Source of the DNA: Mitsuaria chitosanitabida ATCC BAA-476 = NBRC 102408
Lineage (GTDB): Bacteria > Pseudomonadota > Gammaproteobacteria > Burkholderiales > Burkholderiaceae_C
Length of the DNA stretch: 64,000 nucleotides
Assembly: GCF_001598255.1 (NCBI RefSeq)
Contig: NZ_BCYP01000006.1
Span: 62,001 to 126,000 of the forward strand
Reading direction: 5' to 3'
Position numbers and translations under genes: made by a program
Shown here: positions 1-8,617 of the stretch, piece after piece
Layout: the number at the start of each line of letters is the position of its first letter
Position numbering within the stretch: the first letter of the stretch is position 1
The notes under the pieces: generated by a model
What the model saw: only the letters and a program-made list of their open reading frames with translations
Told to the model about the DNA's origin: nothing
Database searches by the model: none

Positions 1-1
1 T

Positions 2-1780
2 GAAGCCGCCGATCTGTGCGGCCGCTTCTCGGGCCGCGTGATCCGCAACGTCGACACCAAGGCCAAGACCCCGCAGTGGATGGTCGACCGTCTGGCCCGC
101 TGCGGTCAGCGTTCGGTCTCGCCGCTGGTGGACATCTCCAACTACGTGATGTTCGAGCTGGGCCGCCCGTCCCACATCTTCGACCTGGACAAGATCCACG
201 GCGAGCTGATCGTGCGCTGGGGCAAGCCCGGCGAGCAGCTCAAGCTGCTGAACGGCAACACCATCGAGATCGACGAGCAGGTCGGCGTGATCGCCGATCG
301 CGAGCAGGTCGAATCGCTGGCCGGCATCATGGGCGGCGACGCCACGGCCGTGTCCGACGACACCCGGAACATCTATGTCGAGGCCGCGTTCTGGTGGCCG
401 AAGGCAGTGATGGGGCGTTCGCGCCGCTTCAACTTCTCGACCGACGCGGGTCACCGCTTCGAGCGCGGCGTCGATCCTGCCGGCACCGTCGAACACATCG
501 AGCGCATCACCGCGCTGATCCAGCAGATCTGTGGCGGCGAAGCCGGCCCGATGGACGACCAGACCACGCAGCTGCCCGAGCGCAAGCCGGTCGCGCTGCG
601 CGTCGACCGCGCCGCCAAGATCATCGGCATGCCGGTGACGCAGGCCGATTGCGAGAGCGTGTTCCAGCGCCTGGGTCTGTCGTTCACGTCCGCGCCGGGC
701 GTGATCACGGTGACGCCCCCGTCCTTCCGCTTCGACCTCCAGATCGAGGAAGACCTGATCGAGGAAGTCATCCGCGTGCTGGGCTATCCCAAGCTGCCGG
801 GCACGCCCCCGCTGGCGCCGGTGGTCGGCAAGGTGCGCACCGAGTCGCGCCGCGCGACGCACGCGCTGCGCCACGCGATGGCCGCTCAGGGCTACTTCGA
901 GACCATCAACTTCAGCTTCGTCGAGGCGCGCTGGGAGCAGGAACTCGCCGGCAACGCGAATCCGATCCAGCTGCTGAACCCGATCGCCGCACCGCTGGCG
1001 GTGATGCGGACCTCGCTGATGGGCTCGCTGGTCCAGGTCTTGCGCAACAACCTGTCGCGCAAGGCGCCGCGGGTGCGTGTCTTCGAGATCGGCCGCGTCT
1101 TCCTGCGCGACGCGTCGGTGCAGGAAAGCGACACCACCATCGCCGGCATTGCCCAGCCGATGCGGCTGGCCGGTCTGGCCTGGGGCCCGGCCGAGCAGCA
1201 GCAATGGGCGCTGAAGGACCGCGCCGTCGACTTCTACGACGTGAAGGGCGACCTGGAAGCGCTGTTCGCGCCTTTGCCGCTGAGCTTCGAGGCCGCGCAA
1301 CACCCGGCCCTGCATCCGGGTCGCAGCGCCCGCGTGCTGCTGGATGGTGTCGAGATCGGCGTGGTCGGCGAGCTGCACCCGAAGTGGCGCCAAGGCTACG
1401 ACCTGCCGTCGGCCCCCGTGCTGTTCGAAGTCGCGCTGGACGCGGCGCTGGCGCGCACGCTGCCGCAGGGCAAGGGCGTGGCGCGACTGCAGGCGGTGCA
1501 GCGCGACCTGGCCCTGATCGTGGGCGAGCAGGTCACGCACGCCTCCCTCATGCAGGCGATCGAATCGAGTGGGGAAGCCCTGGTACGCTCCGCCCGTCTG
1601 TTCGACGTCTTCAAGCCGGCCCAGCCCACCGCCGAGCTGAAGGCGGGCGAGCGCAGCCTGGCCGTGCGCCTGGAGCTGCTGGACGACGAGAACACCCTGA
1701 CCGACGAACGCATCGAGCAGGCGGTGGCGAAGGTGGTGGCGCAGCTGGGCGAACGCCTGGGCGCGCGACTGCGCGGCTGA
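2..1780 (+). CDS. pheT: Phenylalanyl-tRNA synthetase beta subunit (3' part)
   Basis: Partial gene; the frame is already open at base 2, so the start lies outside the window. The product is the beta chain of the alpha2-beta2 enzyme that charges tRNA-Phe in the cytoplasm. The visible 592 residues cover the B3/B4 region (SPLVDISNYVMFELG), the B5 domain, the catalytic-like core (LLNPIAAPLAVMRTSL) and the C-terminal FDX-ACB domain (FDVFKP, RSLAVRLELLDDENTLTDE) that binds the tRNA anticodon region. Only the N-terminal tRNA-binding part is missing. It ends 15 bases before ihfA, the usual pheST-ihfA order in proteobacteria, so co-transcription is likely. No frameshift is seen. Confidence 0.97.
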   Translation, partial: EAADLCGRFSGRVIRNVDTKAKTPQWMVDRLARCGQRSVSPLVDISNYVMFELGRPSHIFDLDKIHGELIVRWGKPGEQLKLLNGNTIEIDEQVGVIADREQVESLAGIMGGDATAVSDDTRNIYVEAAFWWPKAVMGRSRRFNFSTDAGHRFERGVDPAGTVEHIERITALIQQICGGEAGPMDDQTTQLPERKPVALRVDRAAKIIGMPVTQADCESVFQRLGLSFTSAPGVITVTPPSFRFDLQIEEDLIEEVIRVLGYPKLPGTPPLAPVVGKVRTESRRATHALRHAMAAQGYFETINFSFVEARWEQELAGNANPIQLLNPIAAPLAVMRTSLMGSLVQVLRNNLSRKAPRVRVFEIGRVFLRDASVQESDTTIAGIAQPMRLAGLAWGPAEQQQWALKDRAVDFYDVKGDLEALFAPLPLSFEAAQHPALHPGRSARVLLDGVEIGVVGELHPKWRQGYDLPSAPVLFEVALDAALARTLPQGKGVARLQAVQRDLALIVGEQVTHASLMQAIESSGEALVRSARLFDVFKPAQPTAELKAGERSLAVRLELLDDENTLTDERIEQAVAKVVAQLGERLGARLRG

Positions 1781-1795
1781 GGAGGGAGAGCACGA

Positions 1796-2161
1796 ATGAG
1801 CGATGACGATCTGAAGGAGCAGGCCCGAGTGCTGCTCGGCAGCCTGGAGACCCCGACGCTGACCAAGGCCGAGCTGGCCGAACTGCTGTTCGACAAGCTC
1901 GGCCTGAACAAGCGCGAGTCCAAGGACATGGTCGAGGCCTTCTTCGACATCATTCACGACAGCCTCTCCAGCGGTCGCGAGGTGAAGCTGTCGGGCTTCG
2001 GCAACTTCAACATCCGCCGCAAGGCGCCGCGTCCCGGACGCAACCCGCGCACCGGCGAGGCGATCCCCATCAAGGCCCGCAACGTCGTCACGTTCCACGC
2101 GAGTCACAAATTGAAAGAAGCCGTCCAAGGCAACACGCCGACGGGCGGGGACTTCGAGTAG
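1796..2161 (+). CDS. ihfA: Integration host factor alpha subunit
   Basis: A 121-residue HU/IHF-fold protein that with IhfB bends DNA sharply, and so assists recombination, replication and sigma-54-type promoters. The dimerisation helices are followed by the core [12 protein letters not shown] and the beta-arm [13 protein letters not shown], whose proline at the tip intercalates into DNA. The length is slightly above the usual 100 or so because of short N- and C-terminal extensions. The ATG follows a GGAGGGAGAG ribosome-binding site. It lies 15 bases after pheT and 40 bases before a MerR regulator, the conserved betaproteobacterial arrangement. Confidence 0.97.
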   Translation: MSDDDLKEQARVLLGSLETPTLTKAELAELLFDKLGLNKRESKDMVEAFFDIIHDSLSSGREVKLSGFGNFNIRRKAPRPGRNPRTGEAIPIKARNVVTFHASHKLKEAVQGNTPTGGDFE

Positions 2162-2201
2162 AGTCTGACCCCTGTCTCAGCCGCCGGAGCTCCTGATTCC
2201 C

Positions 2202-2669
2202 ATGGACATCGCGCTGCCCGCCATCCCCGCCAAGCGCTACTTCACCATCGGTGAGGTCAGCGAGCTTTGCGGTGTGAAGCCCTACGTGCTGCGCTACTGG
2301 GAGCAGGAGTTCACGCAGCTCAAGCCGATGAAGCGCCGGGGCAACCGCCGCTATTACCAGCACCACGAGGTGCTGCTCATCCGGCGCATCCGCGATCTGC
2401 TCTACGACCAGGGCTTCACGATCAGCGGGGCACGCAATCAACTGATCGACACGTCGTCGCACGCGAGCTCGGCCAACGCGCAGGAGTTCCGCGCGGAGGC
2501 GCTCGCGTCCGCGCAGATCGAGGCCGGCCGCGCGCAGCGCGAGTCCATGCGCGCGCTCGCGTCGGACATGTCGGACGGCGCGGCGCACACCAGCGTCTCG
2601 CTCGAGAAACTGACCCTGGAACAGGTCAGAGAAGAATTGTTGGCAATTCGCGAGAGTTTGCTTGCATGA
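2202..2669 (+). CDS. MerR family transcriptional regulator
   Basis: A 155-residue MerR-type regulator. Residues about 13-80 form the winged helix-turn-helix (FTIGEVSELCGVKPYVLRYW, then RRGNRRYYQHHEVLLIRRIR), followed by a helical dimerisation region. No cysteine cluster typical of metal sensors is visible in the C-terminal part, so the effector is unknown. It follows ihfA closely, as in many proteobacteria, where this neighbour is conserved but little studied. Start at ATG 2202 is preceded by a weak GGAG. It probably belongs to the pheT-ihfA transcription unit and ends just before tRNA-Pro. Confidence 0.9.
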   Translation: MDIALPAIPAKRYFTIGEVSELCGVKPYVLRYWEQEFTQLKPMKRRGNRRYYQHHEVLLIRRIRDLLYDQGFTISGARNQLIDTSSHASSANAQEFRAEALASAQIEAGRAQRESMRALASDMSDGAAHTSVSLEKLTLEQVREELLAIRESLLA

Positions 2670-2703
2670 CGCACTCAGATGCGTATAGAATCTGAGGCTT
2701 CGT

Positions 2704-2780
2704 CGGGGTGTAGCGCAGCCTGGTAGCGCACTTGCATGGGGTGCAAGGGGTCGCGAGTTCGAATCCCGCCACCCCGACCA
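2704..2780 (+). tRNA. tRNA-Pro (anticodon GGG)
   Basis: A 77-base cloverleaf. Acceptor CGGGGTG pairs with CACCCCG, and CCA is encoded. The anticodon stem CTTGC/GCAAG holds loop ATGGGGT, giving anticodon GGG. The T-arm contains GGTTCGAATCC-type bases (GAGTTCGAATC). It reads CCC and CCU codons. A terminator hairpin follows at once. Confidence 0.97.
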
Positions 2781-2798
2781 TTAATAAGAAGAATCGAG

Positions 2799-2829
2799 AA
2801 GCCCGGTACCGCAAGGTGCCGGGCTTTTT
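2799..2829. terminator. Intrinsic terminator after tRNA-Pro
   Basis: Stem GCCCGGTACC/GGTGCCGGGC with a GCAA loop, one G-T wobble, followed by TTTTT on the plus strand. An A-run on the 5' side means it could also serve the leftward acyltransferase gene that ends at 2854. Confidence 0.9.
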
Positions 2830-2853
2830 CGTTTGTCGATGCCGCTTCCGCGC

Positions 2854-4200
2854 TCAGGTTCCGGGGGCGGTCGCGACCGCTGTCGGCGACGGCTTCGGCC
2901 TGGCGGTCTTCAAAGGTCCGAGTCCCATCCACGGTCGCAGCAGTGGCAGGCGCGTCGCGAGTCCCGCGCCGATCAGGCAGGCCGTCGCCGTGATCGCCAC
3001 CAGCGCGGTCGCCTCCACCGCCAGCGGGAGCTGCAGCGGCGCGAGCAGATGCCCGGCGATCACCGTCGCGGTCTGGTGAACGATGTAGAACGGGAACACC
3101 GCGACCGTCAGCCAGCGCAGCAGCGCCGAATCCCGATCCGCCAGCAGCTGCCGGCCCCAGCCCAGCGCGGCCACGATGGGCAGCCATTGCTTGCCCGCGT
3201 TCAGCGCGCGCATGGCCATCAGGAACCAGTCGGAGAAGTGCTCCCCGTGCGCGGCCTGCCAGCCGGCGGTCAGACCCTGCGACAGCAGTTGCACGACGAT
3301 GAAGCCGACCAGCGCGACCCAGCGCCACCGCCGAGCCGCCTCCCAGGCGCCATGCCGGTCCTCGCGGGAGCCGAAGAGCACGACCCCCAGCACGAACATC
3401 GCGCCGTAGACCGCGTGCTGGTACCAGTCGTGGGTCAGGTCATGCGTGGTGGGGAAGCGGTCCAGCAGATGCTGGCGCGCGATCGCGAACAGCAACCAAG
3501 GCACCCACAGCAGACGCCCGCCGCGCACGACCTGACCCCAGCCCGGATGCGTCATCCAGCGCCGCGAGGCCAGGCAGGCCAGCAGCACGACCGCCGTGTA
3601 GGCCCACAGGTAGGGCAGGAACCAGAGGTGATTCCAGGTCGGCAGGGTCAGGCAGTCGTCGCCGCGGCAGAAGCCGTGATAGGCCTGGAAGTAGAGCTTC
3701 AGGAAGTCCAGGTAGCTGCCGGCGTAGTGGAGCTTCTCCACCACCTCCAGATAGGACTGCGGGGGGACCACCACGGCCATGCCGAACACCAGCGGCAGCA
3801 GCAGGCGGCGGCTGCGGGTGGCGAGGAGGCGGCCGAGGCCGGCGCCGACCGGGGCATTCGGCGCCTCGGTACCGTCGCGCGCGGGGGGCCGTCCGAGCAT
3901 CAGCGCCGTCGCCGCGCCGGAGATGACGAACAGCAGCGACATGCGCCATGGGTTCAGCCAGAGCATCCAGCCCTCGAGCGTCGGGATGAGCCGTGGCGAC
4001 TTCACATGCCAGTCCCAGCTCACGTAGAACATGCCCGAGTGGTAGAGGATCAGCAGGCCGAAGGCGATCACGCGCAGCCAGTCGAGCTCGGTGAGCCGGG
4101 AGGCGGGGCGGCCGATCGCGGCGTTCGTGCCGGCGGCGGGCGCCGGCAGGCTCGCGCCGGTCCGGGCCGCGGGCGAGGAGGAGGGAAGGGTGGTGTCCAT
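2854..4200 (-). CDS. Acyltransferase 3 family integral membrane protein
   Basis: A 448-residue polytopic membrane protein of the acyltransferase 3 (OafA/OpgC-like) group, which transfers acyl groups to sugars, glucans or other envelope molecules. The family start LDWLRVIAFGLLILYHSGMF, with the conserved helix-1 histidine, is clear, followed by about ten hydrophobic segments including SLLFVISGAATALMLG and FYIVHQTATVIAG, another family histidine region. Start ATG 4200 follows a proline/serine-rich N-tail; the frame stays open upstream to 4371 but that part is arginine-rich and unlikely to be translated. The gene is divergent from the LytTR regulator at 4358, which may control it. The substrate cannot be inferred. 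Confidence 0.85.
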   Translation of the reverse strand: MDTTLPSSSPAARTGASLPAPAAGTNAAIGRPASRLTELDWLRVIAFGLLILYHSGMFYVSWDWHVKSPRLIPTLEGWMLWLNPWRMSLLFVISGAATALMLGRPPARDGTEAPNAPVGAGLGRLLATRSRRLLLPLVFGMAVVVPPQSYLEVVEKLHYAGSYLDFLKLYFQAYHGFCRGDDCLTLPTWNHLWFLPYLWAYTAVVLLACLASRRWMTHPGWGQVVRGGRLLWVPWLLFAIARQHLLDRFPTTHDLTHDWYQHAVYGAMFVLGVVLFGSREDRHGAWEAARRWRWVALVGFIVVQLLSQGLTAGWQAAHGEHFSDWFLMAMRALNAGKQWLPIVAALGWGRQLLADRDSALLRWLTVAVFPFYIVHQTATVIAGHLLAPLQLPLAVEATALVAITATACLIGAGLATRLPLLRPWMGLGPLKTARPKPSPTAVATAPGT

Positions 4201-4343
4201 GGCGTGGCAGCATCGGCGCGGCCGGCGAGCGCGGGGCCGGAATGTGACGAGCCGCCCCCAAGCAGTGACGACCCGCCCCGTCCCAGGGGCCGCGCGTCGT
4301 CCCTGAAGGCGGCCCGTGACGTCCCGGGCGGGCGAGTCGCCCC

Positions 4344-4349
4344 TACACT
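4344..4349 (+). promoter_or_regulatory. Candidate -10 element of the LytTR gene
   Basis: TACACT lies only 8 bases before the ATG at 4358, with no Shine-Dalgarno sequence between. A transcript starting 6-8 bases after it would be leaderless or nearly so. No good -35 is visible. Confidence 0.4.
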
Positions 4350-4357
4350 CCGCCGCC

Positions 4358-5389
4358 ATGGCAGAGGACAAGTGGCTGGCGCTCTATCTGAGGCGGCGTC
4401 GATGGATCGAGCGGGCGGGCTGGATGAGCTTCCTGCTGGGCTCGGCGGCGGTGAACACCGTCATCGCGCGGATGGACCTCGCGCGCGCCGGTCTTCATGT
4501 CGAGGCCTGGGAGCCGGCGGTCTGGGAGTTCTCCAGCGCCTTCCTGTGGATCGCGATCCTGCCGTGGCTGGTCCGGGCCGCCGACACCAAGCCGCTGCGC
4601 TGGGGCCGGTTGAAGCGGCACTTGCCCTGGCATCTGCTGTTCGCCCTGATCACCAGCGTGGTCCACGTGCTCGGCATGGTGGGGCTGCGCAAGGTGGCCT
4701 ACGCGACGCAGGGCGCGCATTACGATTTCGGCGACTGGCCGGTCGAGTTCTTCTACGAGGCGCTCAAGGACCTGCGCAGCTACGCCTTCATCCTGACGGT
4801 GGTCGGCGCCTACCGGCTGCTGGTCTGGCGCTGGCAGGGCGAGGCCAGCCTGCTCGCGGAAGCACCAGGCGCCGCGCCGGCGTCGCTGCCGAGTCCGGCC
4901 GTGGGTTCGAACCGTAACCCCAACCTCGACCCGAGCCCGAGCCCGAGCCTCGTGCGGCAGACATCGCCGCCGTCGTTGCCGATGCCCACCTCGCTCGCGT
5001 CCGCCGCGGAGGCGGAGCCCGCGCGCGAGCCGGACCCGGCGCCCGCGCCGCCCTCGCTTCCCCGCCCCGAGCGCCTGCTGGTCAAGAAGCTGGGCAAGGA
5101 GTTCCTGTTGCCGATGGACGAGATCGAGTGGATCCAGGCCTGCGGCAATTACGTCAACCTGCATCGCCAGCAGCACGACTACCCGCTGCGCAGCAGCCTG
5201 GGCGCCTTCGAGCAGCGCATCGATCCCCGGGAGTTCGTCCGCGTCCACCGCAGCTACCTGGTGCGTCTGAGGCTGATCGAGGCCATCGAGCCCACCGAGG
5301 CGGGCGACGCCCACCTGCGCCTGCGCGACGGCAGCCGGCTGCCGTGCAGTCGCACCTATCTGGAGCGGCTCCGGCAACGCCTGGCCTGA
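4358..5389 (+). CDS. Membrane-anchored LytTR DNA-binding regulator
   Basis: A 343-residue protein with four predicted membrane helices at about residues 22-38, 54-72, 89-110 and 141-158. A proline/serine/alanine-rich linker (about 165-235) is followed by a C-terminal LytTR domain (about 240-343; VKKLGKEFLLPMDEIEWIQA, then FVRVHRSYLVRL). LytTR domains bind DNA as beta-rich folds, usually downstream of receiver domains. Here no receiver or kinase is present, so this is probably a one-component membrane regulator. The start is ATG 4358, which fits the divergent intergenic region; an in-frame ATG at 4316 is less likely. The adjacent divergent acyltransferase is the obvious candidate target, by inference only. 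Confidence 0.87.
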   Translation: MAEDKWLALYLRRRRWIERAGWMSFLLGSAAVNTVIARMDLARAGLHVEAWEPAVWEFSSAFLWIAILPWLVRAADTKPLRWGRLKRHLPWHLLFALITSVVHVLGMVGLRKVAYATQGAHYDFGDWPVEFFYEALKDLRSYAFILTVVGAYRLLVWRWQGEASLLAEAPGAAPASLPSPAVGSNRNPNLDPSPSPSLVRQTSPPSLPMPTSLASAAEAEPAREPDPAPAPPSLPRPERLLVKKLGKEFLLPMDEIEWIQACGNYVNLHRQQHDYPLRSSLGAFEQRIDPREFVRVHRSYLVRLRLIEAIEPTEAGDAHLRLRDGSRLPCSRTYLERLRQRLA

Positions 5390-5576
5390 ACGGTCCGAGG
5401 CGCGCCGGACTCCCGCCCGCGGGCGGGACACGACGCCGGGACTGAATCCTGCCCGGGGTGCCCCGCGCCCGCGCTCCTTGCCCATTCGGGAGAGTCGATC
5501 AAGCCCCTTCCGCGTGGGCGATGTCGATCCCCGGACGGTCGCCGCGAGGGCGCCACGCGGCTATGCTCTGACCCCA

Positions 5577-6749
5577 ATGGACGCTCACATCGAAGACCGC
5601 GACGCGCCGCCGCCCGCTGCCGGGAATGCCACGCCGCGCCTGGTGCGCGAGGCGGGCGAGGGCGGGCGCGTGCAGGCGCGTCTGGAAGGCGACTGGACCT
5701 TGCTGGCGCTGCGCGAGCGCGTCGAGGCGCTGCGCGGCGAACTGGGCGAGATGCCCAAGAACGACGTGGCCTGGGACCTGAGCGCCGTCAGCCGGCTCGA
5801 CCCGACCGGCGCGCTGCTGCTCTGGCAGGCCTGGGGCCGCCGCCAACCCGATCAGCTGCGCTGGCCGCCGGCGCCGCTGGCCGACATGTTCCAGGCGCTG
5901 TTCGCGCGCCTGGGCAGCAAGCAGGGCAAGCCCGCCCGTCCTCCCCGCGCGCAGAACGTGCGCCAGTTCGGCCAGGGCCTGCTGAACCTGGCCAGCCACC
6001 TGCTGGACGCCACGGCCCTGCTCGGTCAGGTCGTCCGCGACCTGGGCACGCTGGCGCGCCATCCGGCGCTGATCTCCTGGAAGGACATCTCCGCCCACAT
6101 CTACCGCAGCGGCGCGCAGGCGCTGGGCATCACCGCGCTGGTGGGCGTGCTGGTGGGCATCACGCTGTCCTACCTGACCGCCAAGCAGCTGCAGAGCTAC
6201 GGCGCCGACATCTACGTGATCAACATCCTGGGCATCAGCGTCTGGCGCGAGCTGGGTCCGCTGCTGGCCGCCATCCTGGTGGCGGGGCGCAGCGGCTCGG
6301 CGATGACCGCGCAGCTGGGCGTGATGCGGGTGACGCAGGAACTCGACGCGCTGTCGGTGATGGGCATCTCCCACACCATCCGGCTGGTGCTCCCCAAGAT
6401 GGTGGCGCTGTCGCTGTCCCTGCCGCTGGTGATGACCTGGACCAGCTCGATGGTGCTGGTCGGCGGCATGATCGCGGCGCGCGCCACGCTGGGCCTGGAC
6501 TACATCCAGTTCCTGCAGGGCCTGCCCGCCGCCGTGCCGGTGGCCAACCTGTGGCTGGGGCTGTCCAAGTCGGCGGTGTTCGGGCTCATGATCGCCTTCG
6601 TGGCCTGCCACTTCGGGCTGAGGATCAAGCCCAACAGCGAAAGCCTGGGGACCGGCACCACCTCCTCGGTGGTGGCGTCGATCACCGTGGTCATCATCGT
6701 GGACGCGATCTTCGCGGTGATGTTCTCCGACGTGGGGTTGAAGCAATGA
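5577..6749 (+). CDS. mlaE: MlaE-type lipid ABC transporter permease with N-terminal STAS domain
   Basis: A 390-residue inner-membrane permease. Residues about 30-115 form a STAS domain (DVAWDLSAVSRLDPTGALLLW), the part supplied in E. coli by the separate protein MlaB. Residues about 170-390 are an MlaE permease with the family motif ELGPLLAAILVAGRSGSAMTA. The Mla system moves phospholipids between the inner and outer membranes. Start ATG 5577 lies 9 bases after a TATGCT -10-like element, so the mRNA may be leaderless; frame-open sequence upstream has no family similarity. The stop overlaps the ATG of mlaF (ATGA). The fusion suggests STAS and permease act in cis. Confidence 0.93.
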   Translation: MDAHIEDRDAPPPAAGNATPRLVREAGEGGRVQARLEGDWTLLALRERVEALRGELGEMPKNDVAWDLSAVSRLDPTGALLLWQAWGRRQPDQLRWPPAPLADMFQALFARLGSKQGKPARPPRAQNVRQFGQGLLNLASHLLDATALLGQVVRDLGTLARHPALISWKDISAHIYRSGAQALGITALVGVLVGITLSYLTAKQLQSYGADIYVINILGISVWRELGPLLAAILVAGRSGSAMTAQLGVMRVTQELDALSVMGISHTIRLVLPKMVALSLSLPLVMTWTSSMVLVGGMIAARATLGLDYIQFLQGLPAAVPVANLWLGLSKSAVFGLMIAFVACHFGLRIKPNSESLGTGTTSSVVASITVVIIVDAIFAVMFSDVGLKQ

Positions 6750-7615
6750 GCGACGACTGCATCGAATCCGCCTCGGCCGACCTGGCCCAGGCGCTGAACG
6801 TCCGGCCCGGCGACCCGGTGATCGAGGTGCTTCACGTGGGCACCGTGCTCGGCGGCGTGCGCATCCACAAGGACCTGAGCCTGGAGGTCACGGCCGGCGA
6901 GGTGCTGGGCATCATCGGCGGCTCGGGCAGCGGCAAGACCACGCTGCTGCGGCTGATGCTGGGACTGGAGCGGCCCAGCGAGGGCGAGATCCGCGTCTTC
7001 GGCCATGTGCTGGGCAAGTGCGAGGCGCGCGACCTGGCGCAGGTGCGGCACCGCTGGGGCGTGCTGTTCCAGCAGGGCGCGCTGTTCTCGGCGCTGAGCG
7101 TGTTCGACAACATCGCGCTGCCGCTGCGCGAGCTCAAGAGCCTGCCCAAGGACCTGATCGCCGAGCTGGTCATGACCAAGCTGCAGCAGGTCGGCCTGAA
7201 GCCGGAGGACGGCATCAAGATGCCGGCCGAGCTCTCGGGCGGGATGATCAAGCGGGTGTCGCTGGCGCGGGCGCTGATCCTGGATCCGCAGTTGCTGTTC
7301 CTGGACGAGCCCACGGCCGGCCTGGACCCCGCCAGCTCCAAGCGCTTCGTGCAGCTGATCGAAAGCCTCAAGCGCGAGATGGCGCTGACGGTGGTCATGG
7401 TCACGCACGACGTGGACACGCTGTTCGCGATCGTCGATCGCGTGGCGGTGCTGGCCGACCAGCATCTGGTGGCGCACGGGCCGCTGGAGCAGGTCGTCAA
7501 CCAGTCGCATCCCTTCATCCGCAACTTCTTCCTCGGCCACACGCAGCGCTGCGCCGGGGACAACCTGCGCGACTACCGCGACGCCCTGCATCATCAGGAC
7601 GCGCTGCCCGCTTGA
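6746..7615 (+). CDS. mlaF: Mla-type ABC transporter ATP-binding protein
   Basis: A 289-residue ATPase. Walker A GGSGSGKTT at residues 58-66, signature LSGGM at 163-167, Walker B LLFLDEPT at 183-190 and the switch histidine at 221 are all intact, so it should hydrolyse ATP. It couples to the MlaE-like permease, its ATG overlapping that gene's stop by four bases. A roughly 20-residue N-terminal extension precedes the usual family start (VIEVLHVGTVLGG). It is followed 39 bases later by mlaD, with ribosome-binding site GAAAGAAAGGG-like sequence in the gap. Confidence 0.95.
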   Translation: MSDDCIESASADLAQALNVRPGDPVIEVLHVGTVLGGVRIHKDLSLEVTAGEVLGIIGGSGSGKTTLLRLMLGLERPSEGEIRVFGHVLGKCEARDLAQVRHRWGVLFQQGALFSALSVFDNIALPLRELKSLPKDLIAELVMTKLQQVGLKPEDGIKMPAELSGGMIKRVSLARALILDPQLLFLDEPTAGLDPASSKRFVQLIESLKREMALTVVMVTHDVDTLFAIVDRVAVLADQHLVAHGPLEQVVNQSHPFIRNFFLGHTQRCAGDNLRDYRDALHHQDALPA

Positions 7616-7654
7616 CGGGCTGGACACAAGAAAGAAAGGGCCTCGGGCAAGCAC

Positions 7655-8617
7655 ATGGAAAACAAGGCTCATGCATTGGCCACCGGCCTGTTCGTGCTGT
7701 TACTGGGCGCCGCGCTGGTGCTGGTGATCGTGTGGTTCCGCGACGACCGCGGCGCCACGCAGTCCTTCACCGTGGTCTCGCGCTCCGGCGTGCCGGGCCT
7801 GAACGTGAAGGCGCCGGTGAAGCTGCGCGGCGTGCAGATCGGCAAGGTCGGCAAGATCCGTTTCGATCCGGAGCAGCCGCGCCAGATCCTGGTCGACATC
7901 GACGTGGACGCCGAGGCCCCGATCGCCCCCGGCACGCAGGCCAAGCTCGGCTACCAGGGCATCACCGGCCTGTCCTTCATCGACCTGGACGACGGCAAGG
8001 ATCCGGTCGACCCCAAGCTCAGCGTGCTGGAGACGCGCCGCATCCCCCTGGCGCCGGGCTTCCTGGACCAGCTGCAGGACGCCGGCCCCAAGCTGGCCGC
8101 GAGCGCGCTGGCGACCATGGACCGCATCCAGAAGGTGCTCAGCGACAGCAACCAGCAGCAGCTCAGCGAGACGCTGGCGCAACTGCACGAGGCCTCGGCC
8201 GGGCTCAACGAGCTGGTGCGCGAGCTCAAGCCCACGGCGCAGGCGCTTCCCTCGCTGGTGAAGAACACCGATGGCCTGGTGGTCGCGGGCCGGCAGACGC
8301 TGGGCAACGTGGACACGCTGGCCCGGCAGGGCGGGGCGCTGGTCGACGAGTACAAGGGCAAGGCCGCGGCCATCGACGAGCTGGGCGACGCGGCGGCGCA
8401 GCTGCAGCGCACGCTGCGGCGGCTGGAGACCTCGCTGGTCGGCAGCACGGACAAGCCGCGTCAGCGGGCGGTGCTGGACGACCTGTCGCAGGCGGCGCGC
8501 GCGCTGGAGCGCGCGGCCCAGCGCATCGGCGATCAGCCGCAGAGCCTGATCCTCGGACCGACACCCGGCGAGCCCGGCCCCGGCGAATCCGGCTTCGACG
8601 CGGGAGCGAAGAAATGA
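7655..8617 (+). CDS. mlaD: MlaD-type MCE domain lipid-binding protein
   Basis: A 320-residue periplasmic protein held by one N-terminal membrane helix (about residues 8-28). A single MCE domain occupies about residues 38-115 (SRSGVPGLNVKAPVKLRGV, IAPGTQAKLGYQGITGLSFI). A long helical, coiled-coil-like tail (about 130-295) follows. MCE proteins assemble into hexameric rings or tubes that conduct lipids across the periplasm. The tail is longer than in E. coli MlaD (about 183 residues), so it may form an extended needle. Its stop overlaps the next gene by four bases (ATGA), so the lipoprotein is probably part of the same complex. Confidence 0.93.
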   Translation: MENKAHALATGLFVLLLGAALVLVIVWFRDDRGATQSFTVVSRSGVPGLNVKAPVKLRGVQIGKVGKIRFDPEQPRQILVDIDVDAEAPIAPGTQAKLGYQGITGLSFIDLDDGKDPVDPKLSVLETRRIPLAPGFLDQLQDAGPKLAASALATMDRIQKVLSDSNQQQLSETLAQLHEASAGLNELVRELKPTAQALPSLVKNTDGLVVAGRQTLGNVDTLARQGGALVDEYKGKAAAIDELGDAAAQLQRTLRRLETSLVGSTDKPRQRAVLDDLSQAARALERAAQRIGDQPQSLILGPTPGEPGPGESGFDAGAKK

